Below are positions 10,491 to 39,250 of a stretch of 64,000 bases of DNA, piece after piece; position 1 is the stretch's first letter; every line of letters begins with the position of its first letter. Under the pieces are notes generated by a model that ran no database searches, was not told the origin of the DNA, and worked only from the letters and a program-made list of their open reading frames with translations. Source of the DNA: Siphlonurus alternatus (Eukaryota; Arthropoda; Insecta; Ephemeroptera; Siphlonuridae); contig OX463787.1 of NCBI GenBank assembly GCA_949825025.1, positions 18,571,482-18,635,481 on the forward strand. The letters run 5' to 3'. A program made the position numbers and the translations under genes.

Positions 10491-10911
10491 ATAAATATAA
10501 TAGCTTCGAATTTAATATTTCATTTATTCTAAAAAAAATTTATTCTATTTCAAAGGAACGGAATAAAAAGAAATATAATTTTGTTTATTTTTTATTTTAA
10601 CCCATAGTTTACAGTATTGATTAATAAAGATAATTTAAAAACATATTTTAACTCCATTCAGCAATTATTTTTTTATATATAAAACCTGCAAATGAATGGA
10701 AATAAAGATAAATACATAAATATTTAAAAAATTTATGGTGTGTTATTAAAAACACAGTATACACATATATAATACACCTAGTAATATATAGATATAACTG
10801 TGTGGTTTTAGTGTATAATTAAAGCAACAAGTACTTTGCTTGCACCAGTGAACAAGAACATAAATTATAATATATATAATTTCTCATTTTGATTATTTTA
10901 GTTTAGTTATA
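10491..10911. other. AT-rich stretch
   Basis: Low-complexity A/T sequence with poly(A)-signal-like motifs. No gene seen. Confidence 0.35.
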
Positions 10912-10915
10912 TTAA

Positions 10916-13041
10916 CCCATTAAAGCCTAGCGATGCATTTTAGCATCGCAAAACACTCCCTGGCAAAAAAATATTTAAAAATAAATTTACGATGCTATAT
11001 TGCTAAAAACAGTCAATAACTATTTGCATTGACACTATAGATATGCTAATATACCAATTTTGATTTTTTTAAAAAAATTGCCCATCAGACGCTAAATCAA
11101 AGTTGGGGTACAAATTTTGTTTGCCTTCTGCTCAAAGTTATTTTGCAAATATTTTAATAACTTTTTTAAAAATTGTAGTAAACTTTTCATTCTTATATGA
11201 AAATGCTCCCTACATACTACACTTTGAAGTAAAAAATCAAAAAGTTGGTTGACATAAATATTTTGGGTGATATGCCGTGTCAAGTAGGAGTGATGCTAAA
11301 TTGCATCGCTAGGCTCTAATGTAGTCAATTTCTGCTTTTTTGCTGTTTTGAGGTTACGACCTCTTACAGTCCAAAAAAGTTTTTTGGGGGATCTCTAATG
11401 AGTAGATCCTTCTGTTTTATGTCAAAACAAAAATTCAGAGGGTCCCAAGTGGGCCCTAAAGGCAAAGGACCCACTTTGACATCACTTATAGAAACAAAAT
11501 AAAGTGTCAAAAAAAGTAATGGCTATTCAAATTTGTTATTTGTGTGTTGAATATATTTTTGTATGTTACTTACAAGCATATGAAGGGACTTCAACGGGTC
11601 CCAACAAGGGGTCCCAAGGGTCCCAGAGTAGTTTTTTGCTCCCTATTCTTTTTGTCATTGTAATTGAATACCATATAGAGAGTATTATTTGAACTTATGG
11701 CATTGCAAATACGAAGATACAAGATGCAAGTTACATGGTGGGGCCCATGCAGGGCCTCAAATGAGACCCAGGGGCTCATAATACTCTTGCTCCTCTATTT
11801 TAGTTTGGTATTTTATATATTTTCTAATGCTGTCCTCAGTGTCTTTATTCCAGTAAAGTGTAACCCGTACCCTGAGGCTAGCGAAAATTTTGTAAACATA
11901 CAGTTACCTTGAAAATACGGTTAACCCTTTAGTAGCGCAAAGGCAATGAACATTACATTAGAAAATATGTAAGATGCCAAAATACAATATAAGAGCAAGC
12001 GTATTATGAGTCCCTGGGTCCCATGTGAGGCCGTGCATAGACCCCGCCATCATGTTGGGATATACCTTGCAATGCTAGCTCAAAAACAGTAAACTCGAGT
12101 GTATTGTTTGAGCTAGCATTGCAAGGTATATCCCAACATGATGGCGGAGTCTATGCACGGCCTCACATGGGACCCAGGGACCCATAATACGCTTGCTCTG
12201 ATATTGTATTTTGGCATCTTACATACTTTGATTATTTTCTAATGTAATGCTCATTGCCTTTGCGCTACTAAAGGGTGACCCGTTTTTTCAAGCTAACTGT
12301 ATATTTACAAAATTATCGCTAGCTTGAGGGTACGGGTCACACTTTACTGGAATAAAGACACTGAGGACCGCATTAGAAAATATATAAAATACCAAACTAA
12401 AATATAGGAGCAAGAGTATTATCTCATATGAGGCCCTGCATGGGCCCCAATATGTAACTTGCATCTTGGGACTTGCAATGTCATAAGTTCAAATAATACT
12501 TTCTATATTGTATTCAATTACAATGATAAAAAGAATAGGGAGCAAAAAACTACTCTGGGACCCTTGGGACCCCTTTTTGGGACCCGTTGAAGTCCCTTCA
12601 TATGCTTCCAAGTAACATAAAAAATTATATTCAACACACAGATATAACAAATTTGAATAGCCATTGCCTTTTTTGAGTGTTTTGACACTTTATTTTGTTT
12701 CTATAAGTGATGTCAAAGTGGGTTCTTTGCCTTTAGGGCCCACTTGGGACCCTCTGAATTTTTGTTTTGACATAAAACAGAAGGGCCTTTCCATTAGAGA
12801 TCCCCAAAAAACTTTTTTGGACTGTAAGAGGTCTTAACCTCAAAACAGCAAAAAAGCAGAAATTGACTACATTAGAGCCTAGCGATGCAATTTAGCATCA
12901 CTCTTTAATTGTCAATTAAAACTTCAATTAAAATTTAAAAAAATTAAAATTTTGATTTTTCTCACTTAGAGACCTAATACTTTCAAATTATAGCAAAAAA
13001 AATTAAATTTGAAACAAAAAATTAATTCAGGCTCTAATGGG
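10916..13041. mobile_element. 2.1-kb piggyBac-like foldback element
   Basis: The termini are CCCATTAAAGCC and GGCTCTAATGGG with TTAA outside each (10912-10915 and 13042-13045). CCC-starting inverted repeats at TTAA are the hallmark of piggyBac-type transposons. The body is a giant palindrome: 11300-12085 pairs with 12095-12895, meeting at GAGCTAGCATTGCAAGG. Each arm holds a further inverted pair built on GAGGCC.TGCA, CCTGGG and AAGAGCAAGCGTATTATGAG-like blocks. Its reading frames (11504-11912) are by-products of the arms, and no transposase is visible. Confidence 0.8.
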
Positions 13042-13045
13042 TTAA

Positions 13046-13361
13046 GAATAAGGTAGCACGCCTATTGTTTAAAAAATTTCGTCACATGAAAATTATGAAA
13101 CATATTTGATGTTCTCCTCTACACCTCCTATCAGTAGGTAAAATATCAGGTACACAAATTCAATCTATTTTTCATGTTAATGATTTTTAAATTTGACTAA
13201 CATGGAGAAATGAATCTTCCATGTTTAAAAAATTGTAAACCTGATGTTTTAGCAATATACTAATAGAGGATATAAAAGAGAATACTCTAATATTAAGATA
13301 TATTATATATCTTAATTTTCATTTGTGAGATTTTTTTTAACATGAGCCTTGTTACCTTACC
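13046..13361. mobile_element. MITE family C with TTAA on both sides
   Basis: TTAA is followed by GAATAAGGTAGCACGCC. The right end is GTTACCTTACCC followed by TTAA. The arms meet around the CATGGAGAAATGAATCTTCC centre. Its left TTAA is also the right TTAA of the 2.1-kb foldback, so one element probably inserted at the edge of the other. Confidence 0.7.
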
Positions 13362-13920
13362 CTTAAAACTTAAAAGAAGCTTAAAAAGCAAGATAAAATT
13401 AAAATAAAAATGTAAGGAATATTTTTTATTGTATAAATCTATGGTATTTCAAATATTTATATTCTTGCAGTCATTAAGGTATAACCTGATAATTTGTCTG
13501 TTAAAGTCATACCATAAAAAAACTTAACAACACTGTTGCACCAGCAATGCGAGTCTGGGAAGAGTGGGTAGTGACTTCAGTCCTTGTAGAGCGTTGCCAA
13601 ATTTCTTATCTAGTTTTAAGAGCAATCAATGCAGTGGTTCAGAATAATAAAAACATTTATAAAAATGGTCCAAAAATTTAGCCTTTAATTTATTTAAAAT
13701 TTTAAACAATATTTCAAGCAGTTTCTGTGTAATGTGTATTGAAAAATTTAACATTGAGAGGATACAAAATTCACATTTGTATTAAATTATTATAATTAAA
13801 CCAACGGTTAAAAAAATCATTTGTATTTGGAAAATTATTGTAAGGCTACCAAATTAATTTCATTTCAAGAACATCATTTGTCGATACGAGTTTTTTCATT
13901 CAAATATCTCAGGTTAAGCC
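13362..13920 (-). other. 3' flank of the lectin gene
   Basis: AT-rich. On the minus strand an AATAAA lies at 13694-13689, about 230 bp after the stop codon, and is a plausible poly(A) signal. No other feature seen. Confidence 0.45.
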
Positions 13921-30102
<16,182 letters not shown>

Positions 30103-30174
30103 GTCGATGGATTTTTAGCTGGAAAGATAGAGGACACGATTTTAGCTAAATGTCTCTCTAAGAGCAAGAATTCA

Positions 30175-30492
30175 AGCGTGGCGCAATGTATTGACTTTTT
30201 CTCGTTAGATCACCGAAGTCAAGCAATACTGAGCGTAGTTAGTAATTGGATGGGTGACCGTTTCAAGTAAAAATTAGGTTGCTCTTTCTCTGGGGAAAAT
30301 TTATCTCGCTTTCCACCCAGTGCAGTAGAGGTCGGTAACTGATGGAGGATACTATTAATGATCCGCGTGCATTATGAATGTTTTTTTTTTTAGCAATTAA
30401 CTGTCAATTGTGAGAAGTTTGGTTGTGCCTGGGATCGAACTCACGACAATTTGATTACGAATCAGAGGCACATACCACTGTGTCAAGCAAAA
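30175..30492. mobile_element. Chimeric SINE: 5S head (+) fused to tRNA head (-)
   Basis: The left part (30201-30262) reads AGATCACCGAAGTCAAGCAA, GAGCGTAGTTAGTA and TTGGATGGGTGACCG, the best-preserved 5S rRNA-like promoter region in the window. The body ends at CACCCAGTGCAG near 30325. The sequence then switches to the antisense tRNA-SINE body (GGTCGGTAACTGATGGAGG, ATGATCCGCGTGCAT). It ends with a tRNA-like head on the minus strand whose B box is GAGTTCGATCCC (30432-30443). The two Pol III-type heads face each other. Confidence 0.75.
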
Positions 30493-30594
30493 ATTTTGAG
30501 GATTTACGAAGAACATTCTTTAAATGCAAAAAAAAAAAATAACAAACAAAAAAAATGTGTCTGTGCCATCATGTTAGACTCCCTAGTAGAAAAG

Positions 30595-30897
30595 TTACGT
30601 CTTCAACTTATCTTTTACACGTCTAAACTTAATATTTTTACCTCTCAAACACGTCTTATGTCCTCTTCACTCAAAGTGAGGATGAAATGAAGACAATATT
30701 TCTTACATTTTACGTTCAAAAAGAGGAAAAAATACTCAATATCGTATTTTTCCTTCTTTTTTCCTCTAAAATGGTGCAAAATAAGGGGGAAAATGACAAG
30801 AGGAGAGTTTAATAAGGAAAAAAAGTTTAAATTTATTTCAACTTGGATATGGTATATCAATCCATTCCAGCATTTGTCTATATTTGACTGAGGGAAC
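30595..30897 (-). mobile_element. Truncated tRNA-SINE tail (D plus part of central domain)
   Basis: It contains the D sequence from TTACGTCTTCAACTTATC to GAGTTTAATAAGGAAAAA. The antisense SINE tail follows up to TTGACTGAGGGAAC, where it stops. Confidence 0.6.
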
Positions 30898-31239
30898 AAA
30901 ATCTGCAAAATTATTTTTTCATGAGTGAAAATTTTAATTAGCGTAATTAAAGATACTTAATTAAGAAATTAATTAAACTTTTTTATTTTGTAATGTGCCC
31001 TAACATCTCAGGTTTATTATACAGTTGGAATTTTTTTACCTAGGTTCATTAGAAATTAAGTAAAAAAATTATAACCAAAGGTACTATTTGCGCGTCTTTC
31101 CATCAAGATGGCGGCGAAAGCTCAAAGGGGATTCCAGGGGGGTTTGGATATGTTACTCAAGGCATCGAGTTCTACCGATTCCAAAAAAAAAAAAATCTTG
31201 CTTCCCAATTTATTATAGGTCAAAACCTATATTGACTGG

Positions 31240-31508
31240 ACTAAGAGTTTAATAACGAAGAAAAGATTAAATTTATTTCAATTCGGGTATGGTCTATCAA
31301 TCCATTACAGCATTTGTCTATTTTTGACTGAGAGAACCATGAAAACCTCGGTCAGGATGGTCGGTAAATGATGGAAGATGTTATTAATGATCCGCATGCA
31401 TGATGAGTGGGTGTTTTTTATAACCACCGTTCAAAAAGTTTGACGGTGCCTAGAATCGAACTCACGACCATCCGATTACGAATGGGATGCTCATACCACT
31501 GCGTCAAG
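31240..31508 (-). mobile_element. tRNA-headed SINE, best-preserved head
   Basis: On the minus strand the head reads GCTTGACGCAGTGGTATGAG, then CATCCCATTCGTAATCGGAT, and GGTCGTGAGTTCGATTC. It has an A-box-like start, an anticodon loop TTCGTAA and a canonical B box. The anticodon CGT would be tRNA-Thr. The body and central domain (TGACCGAGGTTTTCATGGTT) follow, with a tail cut short. Confidence 0.75.
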
Positions 31509-32849
31509 CAAAATGTTTGAGGATATAAAGACCGTTCTTTAAATAATAAAAAATGTGCCATCATGATAGACTGCATGAAAACATTTTCAAACAACAAACG
31601 TTTGTGATGTCCCGAGGTTTACTTCCTAAGAAAACGTGAACTGACATACATTTTGATGCTTAAAATTATATAAAATTAAGCATTTGAGAGTAATAAAATG
31701 TCTAAATTATAAAAGAAACAAAACTAAAAACTTATATGTTTTATATTGACTAATTATGTTCCACACAAACTAAAATTTATCAGAATTTATATGATGACTT
31801 TTATTTGTATTTTTGTTTTGTTTTGTTCTTGTTATTATTGTCAGTGGTTATGTTTGATAATATTATATAACTTTTATAAATATTTTATATATTAATTATT
31901 TATGTTTTGTGATTATCCAATTTTCACTCAAACAAATGTTTGTCCTGTACAGTCAAAAAGAAGTTCAAAAAAAAAATAAATAAATAAATAAATAAAAAAA
32001 AAATGACGATATTACTCTTTTGCATATAACGAGAATAATGAAAAACAATCTTTTTAAGATAAATATTTTGAAGGTCACTTTTTTCATCTCTGTCTTATCA
32101 GCATATTTTTTTCCTACATTTTTTTAATTACTCTCTCGTCAATGATTCATATTATCTCAGCTGCTTTGGCTGCACGACATTCGACATTACAAAAATAGAT
32201 AAAAACAAGCAGTGGGGTAAATCGATGAAAGAAACAATAAAATACGCGAGGGTCTTTTACCATGCATACGTTATAAAACAATATGACGTCATTATTAATT
32301 GTGTAGCCAAAACATTGTCAGCGGCATAGCAAATACGCGTTAAAGTTGGTCTCAAAATTAATTTTTCATTAATTTTCGCATCATTTTTCTTAAAATTTTC
32401 TTTTTTAAAATAGTGACAAATACAAGAAGAACTAATTCTATTGAAAAAAAATATTTGCCGACTAAAGCTATTATTAAAAAAATATGTATTGAGTTACGGT
32501 AACACGCACAGCATATAGGATATATTTTATAATAGGATATAGGATTTGTCTTGTAAGTAAGATGTATAAATATTTGAGTTTGAATTTGAATAGTGTTTTT
32601 TGCCTACATCCCGAAGATCTTCGGATGGATTCGGGCATCTCCGTGCTACCCAAGACGTGAACAATAAACTCCCGTAAATTCAGATTGGCGATTAAAAATA
32701 GAAATAATTTTTAAGACCAAATTACACTTCCGGACTGCAAGAACATTACGTTTGAATCTTTTTCTGATATACAGCTCTAAGAAACAAATATATGCATTTT
32801 TGGTTCAGAATTTAATATCTAGGCTCTTATTAGACCCGAATTAGCATTA

Positions 32850-33369
32850 CTTAGGATGTTCCTTTGATAGTCAACTATACCCTAGTTGATAAATTACGTC
32901 TTTAACTCATCCTTTACACGTCTAAACCTAATCTTTTTACCTCTAAAACACATCTTATTTCCTCTTAGCTCAAAGTGAGGATGAAATGAAGACAATATTT
33001 TTAACATTTTACGTTCAAAAAGAGGAAAAAAGACGAAATCTAAAAAAAAAAACAACAAAAAACGGTGCAAAATAAGAGAAGAGGAGAAAAGACGAGAAGA
33101 GAGTTTAATAGCGAAGAAAATATGACATTTATTTCAACTCGGGCATGGTCTAGCAATCCATCTCAGCATTTGTCTATTTCTGACTTAGGAAACCATGGAA
33201 ACCTAAATCAGAATGGTCGGTAAATGATGGAAGATGTTATTAATGATCCGCGTGCATGATGAGTGGGTGCTCTTTTATAACCACCATTAAAAAAGTTTGA
33301 CGGTGCTTGGAATTGAACTCACGACCATCCGATTACGAACAGAATGCTCTTACAATCCTGCTTCAATCA
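32850..33369 (-). mobile_element. tRNA-headed SINE, array unit 1
   Basis: Same element as 3586-4109, including the full tail. The head on the minus strand has GAGTTCAATTCC. Confidence 0.7.
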
Positions 33370-33566
33370 AAAAGTTTGAGGATACAAACACCGTTCTTTA
33401 ATTAATAAAAAGGTATCTGTGCCATCATGATAGACAGCGTGAAAACTTCTTCAAACAATAAACGTTTGTGGTGTACTTAGGTTTACCTCCTAAGACAACG
33501 TGAAATTTACTCCTGCCTCGTTTGAAAGAGTTGCAGCTCCCTATAGACAAATGGATGCAGATTTGC

Positions 33567-33912
33567 AATGGAGTATCGACCTCAATTTTTTTTATTGCTG
33601 AAATGGATAGAGGGTGCAAAGTTATAATGCTACCCTAATTTTTTTCAAATTTTTTAGAGACCGGGAACTATTTTTAAAATATTTAATGTTCTTTTTGTCA
33701 ACGTTCCTTTATACTAAGACACGCGTGAATTTTGTGCAACATTTGTCGTCATTTTTTCAGGTCCCATTGAACCGCGAAATTTCAAAAATATCATTGCATG
33801 ATGGACGCATTCAAAGTTTCGCGGCACGATGGGTCCTGAAATACTTGAAACTGATTGGCTAAGCCCTTTAACATTGATCAAATCAGTGGCATAACCTGGT
33901 ATAAAGGAATGT
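33567..33912. mobile_element. A1 left half with G remnant, unit 1
   Basis: Identical in structure to 4306-4650. The right ends are lost at the shared deletion point. Confidence 0.65.
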
Positions 33913-33971
33913 TCTTTTAATTTTGTTTTACGCTAAATTAAAGGCTCATATTTTTACTTTGTAAATAAGAC

Positions 33972-34305
33972 AATGGACAACATACATGAAAAAAATTTAT
34001 TGCAGAAATGAATAGAGGGTATACCAAATTATGCCACTCGGAATTTTTCCAGATTTTTTTGTGTCCCGGAACTATTTTTAAAGAATTATTGAAAAATCTG
34101 TGATTTCAGTTGGCACCCCTGAATCCTTAATAAAAAGCATAGAGACTGGATGCCTATTGACGCCTCCAGGGAGCGTGGCCGCACTTTCAAAAATTATTTA
34201 AAAATAGATCTGGGTTGCAAAAAAATCTGAAAAAATTCAGAGTAGCATAATCTGGTACCCTCTAATTATTTCTGCGATGAAAAAATTTCATATATGTTTT
34301 CCATT
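33972..34305. mobile_element. MITE A2, unit 1
   Basis: Copy of 4711-5043 with a few substitutions. Confidence 0.75.
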
Positions 34306-34662
34306 GTATAATTAATATATTTGCTTATTACTATTTACATAATTCTTTAGTGATTTTTTTTCATATATTATGTTACTTATTAATTGTTTATTTCCTTATT
34401 ATTGTATTATGTTTACAGGGATTCACTGCACAACCTTGGTGAAATAATTTTTTCTTATTGGACTGTTTGTGAATATCCTGCCTCTGACTTATGAGCTTTA
34501 TTATTTAATATCGATTTACAGCTCATAATTGCGCTCACTTGAAACAGCAAATTGGTCATTATTGCAACAAGATTGTGGTAGGCAGATATAGCTCAATATT
34601 GCGGACGAAGGGCGATATAATATTATATATTATGGTATCTTGATACACATGATACCCTCTAA

Positions 34663-35372
34663 GTTCGTCTTCAACTCATCTTTTACAGATCTACACCTAA
34701 TATTTTTATCTCCAAAACACATCTTATTTCCTCTTCGCTCGAAGGGATGATGAGATTAAGACAATATTTCTAACATTTTTTATTCTAGAAGAGGAAAAAA
34801 GACATAATCTCGTCTATTTCCCATTAAAATGGTGCAATATAAGAGGAGAAAAGAGGAGAGTAAAGCTCAATAGCGAAGAATAGAATGAATAATTTCAATT
34901 AGGGTATATGGCTCAACACAAATTTGATCTCTGCTCTAAATGTTGGCGCTGCCACACATGCAGTCTACGGATCGAGGCTAGTGTACTTGAAATTTTTGAT
35001 ATTGATATACAGGGTGCCCCCCTCCCTTAATTTGAATTTCTTTTTCTCTTGGAGCAGCAGCACCAGCAAATAAGGCATGAATAAAGTGAAGTAAGGTTAA
35101 GCGTGGCGCAGCCTGAGTTAAAATAAGTTTTATCTTTTCTTCGCTATTAAGCTCTCTTCTCGTCTTTTCTCCTCTTATTTTGCACCATTTTAAAGATAAA
35201 AAGAGGAGAAATGACGAAGATTACGTATTTTTTCCTCTTATTGATCATAAAATGTTGAAAATATTGTCTTCGTTTTATTCTCACTTTAAGCGAAGAGGAA
35301 ATAAGATGTGTTTAGAGTTAAAAAGATTAGGTTTATAGAAGTGTAAAAGATGAGTTAATGACAAAATTTTCA
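34663..35372. repeat. Inverted D pair, unit 1
   Basis: D(-) near 34663-34900 and D(+) near 35130-35372, as at 5400-6088. Confidence 0.6.
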
Positions 35373-35377
35373 TCTAG

Positions 35378-35684
35378 GGAGTGCATTGAAAGTTTGTCGT
35401 TAGATTACCGAAGCCAAGCTACGTTGAACGTGGTTAGTACTCGGATGGATGACCATTTTAAATAAAAATTAAGTTACTCCCTTCCTGGGGTAAATTGGTC
35501 TTGTTTTTCCACCCAGTGCACTTGTATATGCCGGTTCCACAGTCTTTAAACAATACTTTGGTCTATTGATAAAAGTAAAAATGTCCGTTCTAAGTGAGGT
35601 TTTTCACGGTTCCCTCAGTCTCAACTAAATGGGATGCATAACAGGCCGTGAACACCATCATTGCCTTCCCTTATCTCTGGCTTC
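35378..35684 (+). mobile_element. 5S-headed SINE, unit 1
   Basis: GTTAGATTACCGAAGCCAAG, then GAACGTGGTTAGTACTCGGA and TGGATGACC give the 5S-like head. The CACCCAGTGCAC body and the shared central domain follow. Confidence 0.75.
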
Positions 35685-36386
35685 AAGGGTAAGGTGACAC
35701 GCCTAATGTTAAAAAAAAAAAAAAAACTAATATTATGAAAAAAATAAATAAAAATTTCTCCTCTACAACCCCTATCAGTAGCTAAAAGGTTAGGTATATA
35801 ATTATATATGTATATGTTAACATCAAAAACCGAATTTGGGCAACGGCCGAAAAAAAAGAGCAAAACTAGTTTTGAGCATCAAGTTAAGCTCAAAACCCGA
35901 AGTAATCGATTATTTCGGGTTTTGAGCTTAACTTGATGCTCAAAACTAGTTTTGCTCATTTTTTTTCGGCTTTTGCACGAATTTGGTTTTTGGTGGTAAC
36001 ATATATACAAATTGAAGTTATAAGTTTTTGAAGTTATGAAATTTTAAAGTTGACTAATTTTACATCGAAGTTCCATTTTTCCATGTCAAAGTAATCATCT
36101 TTAAAAATTAATAACTAAAAAACTAACCAAGTTGAAATAAATGTGATCTTTTCTTCGCTATTAAGCCCTCCTCTCGTCTTATTTCCTCTTCTTTTCCACC
36201 CTTTTAGGGAATAAAATGGGGAAAAGACTAGATTACGTCCTTTTTTTGAACTTTTCGCATAGGAACTAAAATTTTTATACCCGATATTTTAGCTACTGGT
36301 AGGGAATGTAGAGGAGAACATTATATTTTTTTGATAATTTTCGTGTGTGGTATTATGTTTTTAACATTGGTGGCGTTATCTTACCC
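35685..36386. mobile_element. MITE C1, unit 1, with long perfect hairpin
   Basis: It runs from AAGGGTAAGGTGACACGCC to GGCGTTATCTTACCC. It contains a hairpin (35858-35957) with 43-bp arms that pair without mismatch around AGTAATCGATTATT, and a nested SINE-tail fragment (CTTCGCTATTAAGCCC). Confidence 0.75.
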
Positions 36387-36390
36387 TTAA

Positions 36391-36755
36391 GGTAGAGATA
36401 ACGTGGATCAGTTGGCTAAATGATAAAAAAATACCATTCATAAAAATTATGAAAAAAAAAATTAAAATGTTCTCCTCTTCATCTCCTATCAGTAGTTAAA
36501 ATATCAGGTATACAAAAACGAGCTAATTTTCGAGTTAATAATTTTTAAAGTTGACTAATTTAACATGGAAGTTCCATTTCTCCATGTTAAATTAGAGAAC
36601 TTTAAAAATTAATTACTGGAAAACTAGCTCGTTTTTGTATACCTGATATTATACCTACTGATAGGGGATGTAGAGGAGAACATTTTATTTTTTTCATAAT
36701 TTTTATGAATGTTATATATTATTTTTATCATTGGTCCAGCTGATCCGTGTTATCT
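36391..36755. mobile_element. MITE C2, unit 1
   Basis: GGTAGAGATAACGTGGATCA to TGATCCGTGTTATCT. It abuts C1 at a single TTAA (36387-36390), which is the empty site for the family B insert of the distal copy. Confidence 0.78.
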
Positions 36756-37654
36756 ATAAAGAGTACACATCGTGGCATTACGAACGTTAACTTACCCAGT
36801 ATCTGCAAGGCAGCTCTTAGAGAGGTGTTGACTTGTTAATACGATGAAGCTTTTATTGTGATGAATTTCTGGAGCTCTTCGTGTTTTATACCCTTTTTAA
36901 GTTCAAGGGTTGTGACCCATAAGGTTATGAAATCCCAATTATGAAATGTACATGATGAAATATACTGCTTGGTAAATTTATAGTAACAAGGGCGTTGACG
37001 ATAAATTATTGTGGGTTTTGCCGCTTTTTGTCGACTTTACTCCCGGAGTTTATTCGCACGTGCACTAAAATCAATGACAATAATAATAATTATAAACATA
37101 ATATAACATGGTAGTAATACGTCTTTATTAATAATCATGCAATAATATATATACATTCGTGGAATGATTTTACTCTCAAAGTTCATATTATCGCTTGCTG
37201 AAAACAGTGATATTTATAATAATATGCTTTTAGATTTTTTTTTTTTAATGAGGTTATTTTTATAAATTGAAAGCCCTCTGATAAAGTGATATTTCTAACA
37301 AGTTACAATAATTGCCAAAAATATTATTTTGATAATTAATTTCTTAATATTATGAGTTATTAAAATGTTGTGAAGAACGGAAAAAAAGGAAAGGAAAAAT
37401 TAAGGTGTATTCAGTATGGGGCAGTGCCACGAAATTGTTGGGTTGCTTACTTACAGGATAACGGTCAGCTGTTTACCTCCCCTCTCTTCCCCTACTGTTG
37501 TCATACCGTTCGCTTAAAACCATTGAAAAAAAAATAAAATAAATAAGTTACTTAATTGCCAGGTATAATTATTTAAGGATACGAAAATGTAAGTAGTTTC
37601 TGTATTCTTTATAAACTAGCAGATGATATGGAAATTATATATTAATGTAATAAT

Positions 37655-37793
<139 letters not shown>

Positions 37794-38497
37794 ACGTATA
37801 ATTAATTTTTTTCTACATTTTCTCCCCTGACACGCTGCTGATGATATACAACAATATGGCACGACAGGCTCCTGTAAAGTATGCAATATGCGTTGCAGTG
37901 ACGCCACGTGGGTTTGGCCTATTAAAAATTAACTTAAATTCGGGCGAGATGACGAAAAAGGGGAAAAAGAAGAGGGGAAAGAGTGTTATAAACACGTCTC
38001 CAAAAATCCTAAAAAAATTTTAATCCTTAGTTAGCTAAAGGGTAATGCAGTTACGCAAAAACATTTAGTCAGGAAAAAAATTAAAACTTTTAACATGAGT
38101 TTTAGATTTAAATAGCTCATTTTGACCCCCCCCCCCCGCTTATTATAGCGTGTGACAAAAAAATCCGTTACTAAAGTGCTAGGGTTATAAGTACAATAAA
38201 CAAAATATTATGTCGAATAATAATATACTACTTTGTACATAATTATGTAATTATTTATCTTGATTTGTGAGATACGTTAAATTTATTATAACAATAATAC
38301 TTTTAATTATTATTAAAAATTAGTATCATCATGGCATCATTTTTATAAAATGCTCATTATTTTTACGCTTCAACGCGTCTATGCAGACTACGTGCCATGG
38401 CTATATATGACGTACAATTAATTAAAGTAAATGCTAACGTTCCTACTCTCCCGAAGTGACGATAACAAGTTACATAATGTGAATGATGAAATAATAT

Positions 38498-38815
38498 GTG
38501 GGAAATTTACGAGACGAATCATTGACGTTACTTTGCAAGAGGTTTTCCCTAACTGTTGACTTTGCTCCCGGAGTTAATAATTATAGTCAAATTAATATAA
38601 TATATCTTCCGGAAGTAGCCGGAATTGTTAAGTTTGTAGCTGTCTTGATTTGTAATTATGTTATGAAATTTTACACACTGTGGGTTGAAGTAAAAATACT
38701 GATCTATGTGGTAAATTATGTTGCTGAATTACGAATAGGAAGACCAGAAATAATACATTCCCGGCTTCTTTCGGAAAGAGTCATACAAACACTGTGTTTA
38801 ATAAGTATTCGTTGA
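38498..38815 (+). other. Small ORF (105 codons) repeated in each array unit
   Basis: The translated sequence is the same at 38498-38815, 47410-47727 and 56856-57173. It has a Val/Ile-rich middle and no recognisable domain. Conservation only reflects the recent duplication of the units, and no splice or promoter evidence supports it. Part of its DNA (TTTGCTCCCGGAGTTAATAA) resembles nearby non-coding sequence at about 37037. Probably not a gene. Confidence 0.2.
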
Positions 38816-39026
38816 CGACGCCTCATAAGAACAACATAATCAGTCTTCAACAAATACGCATTAAACACTGTATAATGTGAATGTAGTGATAGTTGACTAT
38901 AATTTAGCTTGATACCAACCAGTCAAGATTGTTGTGCAATTCTTTACTGTTTCTTTTATAATTAGTTTTACTTCAATATATTTTTATTTTGTTAAAACAA
39001 TTAGTAAATAATAAAAAGTTAGTAGC

Positions 39027-39250
39027 TGGATGAGAAAAACCGCGTTTCACTCTCAAGGGTAAATCGTTGCGCTTTTCCACTATGTGGTTCCCCTGACTTT
39101 GGACCATTGCACTTCCAGTTCATTGACAAAAGCTGTAGCGTCCATCCTGGCTGAGGTTTCCACGTTTCCCTCAGTCACAGGCAAATGCTTTGATGGATTG
39201 CAAGGCCGTGGCTAGCTCCGTTTCAGAAGAGCCTGCGAAACGCTCAAGTT
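39027..39250 (+). mobile_element. 5S-SINE with degraded head, unit 1
   Basis: It begins with a worn 5S box C region (GTTAGTAGCTGGATGAG). The central domain GGCTGAGGTTTCCACGTTTC and CCTCAGTCACAGGCAAATGC follows, then ATGGATTGCAAGGCCGTGGC. Copies are at about 47937-48160 and 57377-57600. Confidence 0.65.

Noticed and set aside
11504..11912. ORFs in the 2.1-kb palindrome as a transposase
   Set aside because: They are short, overlap on both strands, mirror the arm structure and show no transposase-like residues.
30201..30262. Functional 5S rRNA gene
   Set aside because: Only the internal promoter half is 5S-like. The rest is SINE body, and the same structure recurs in several copies.
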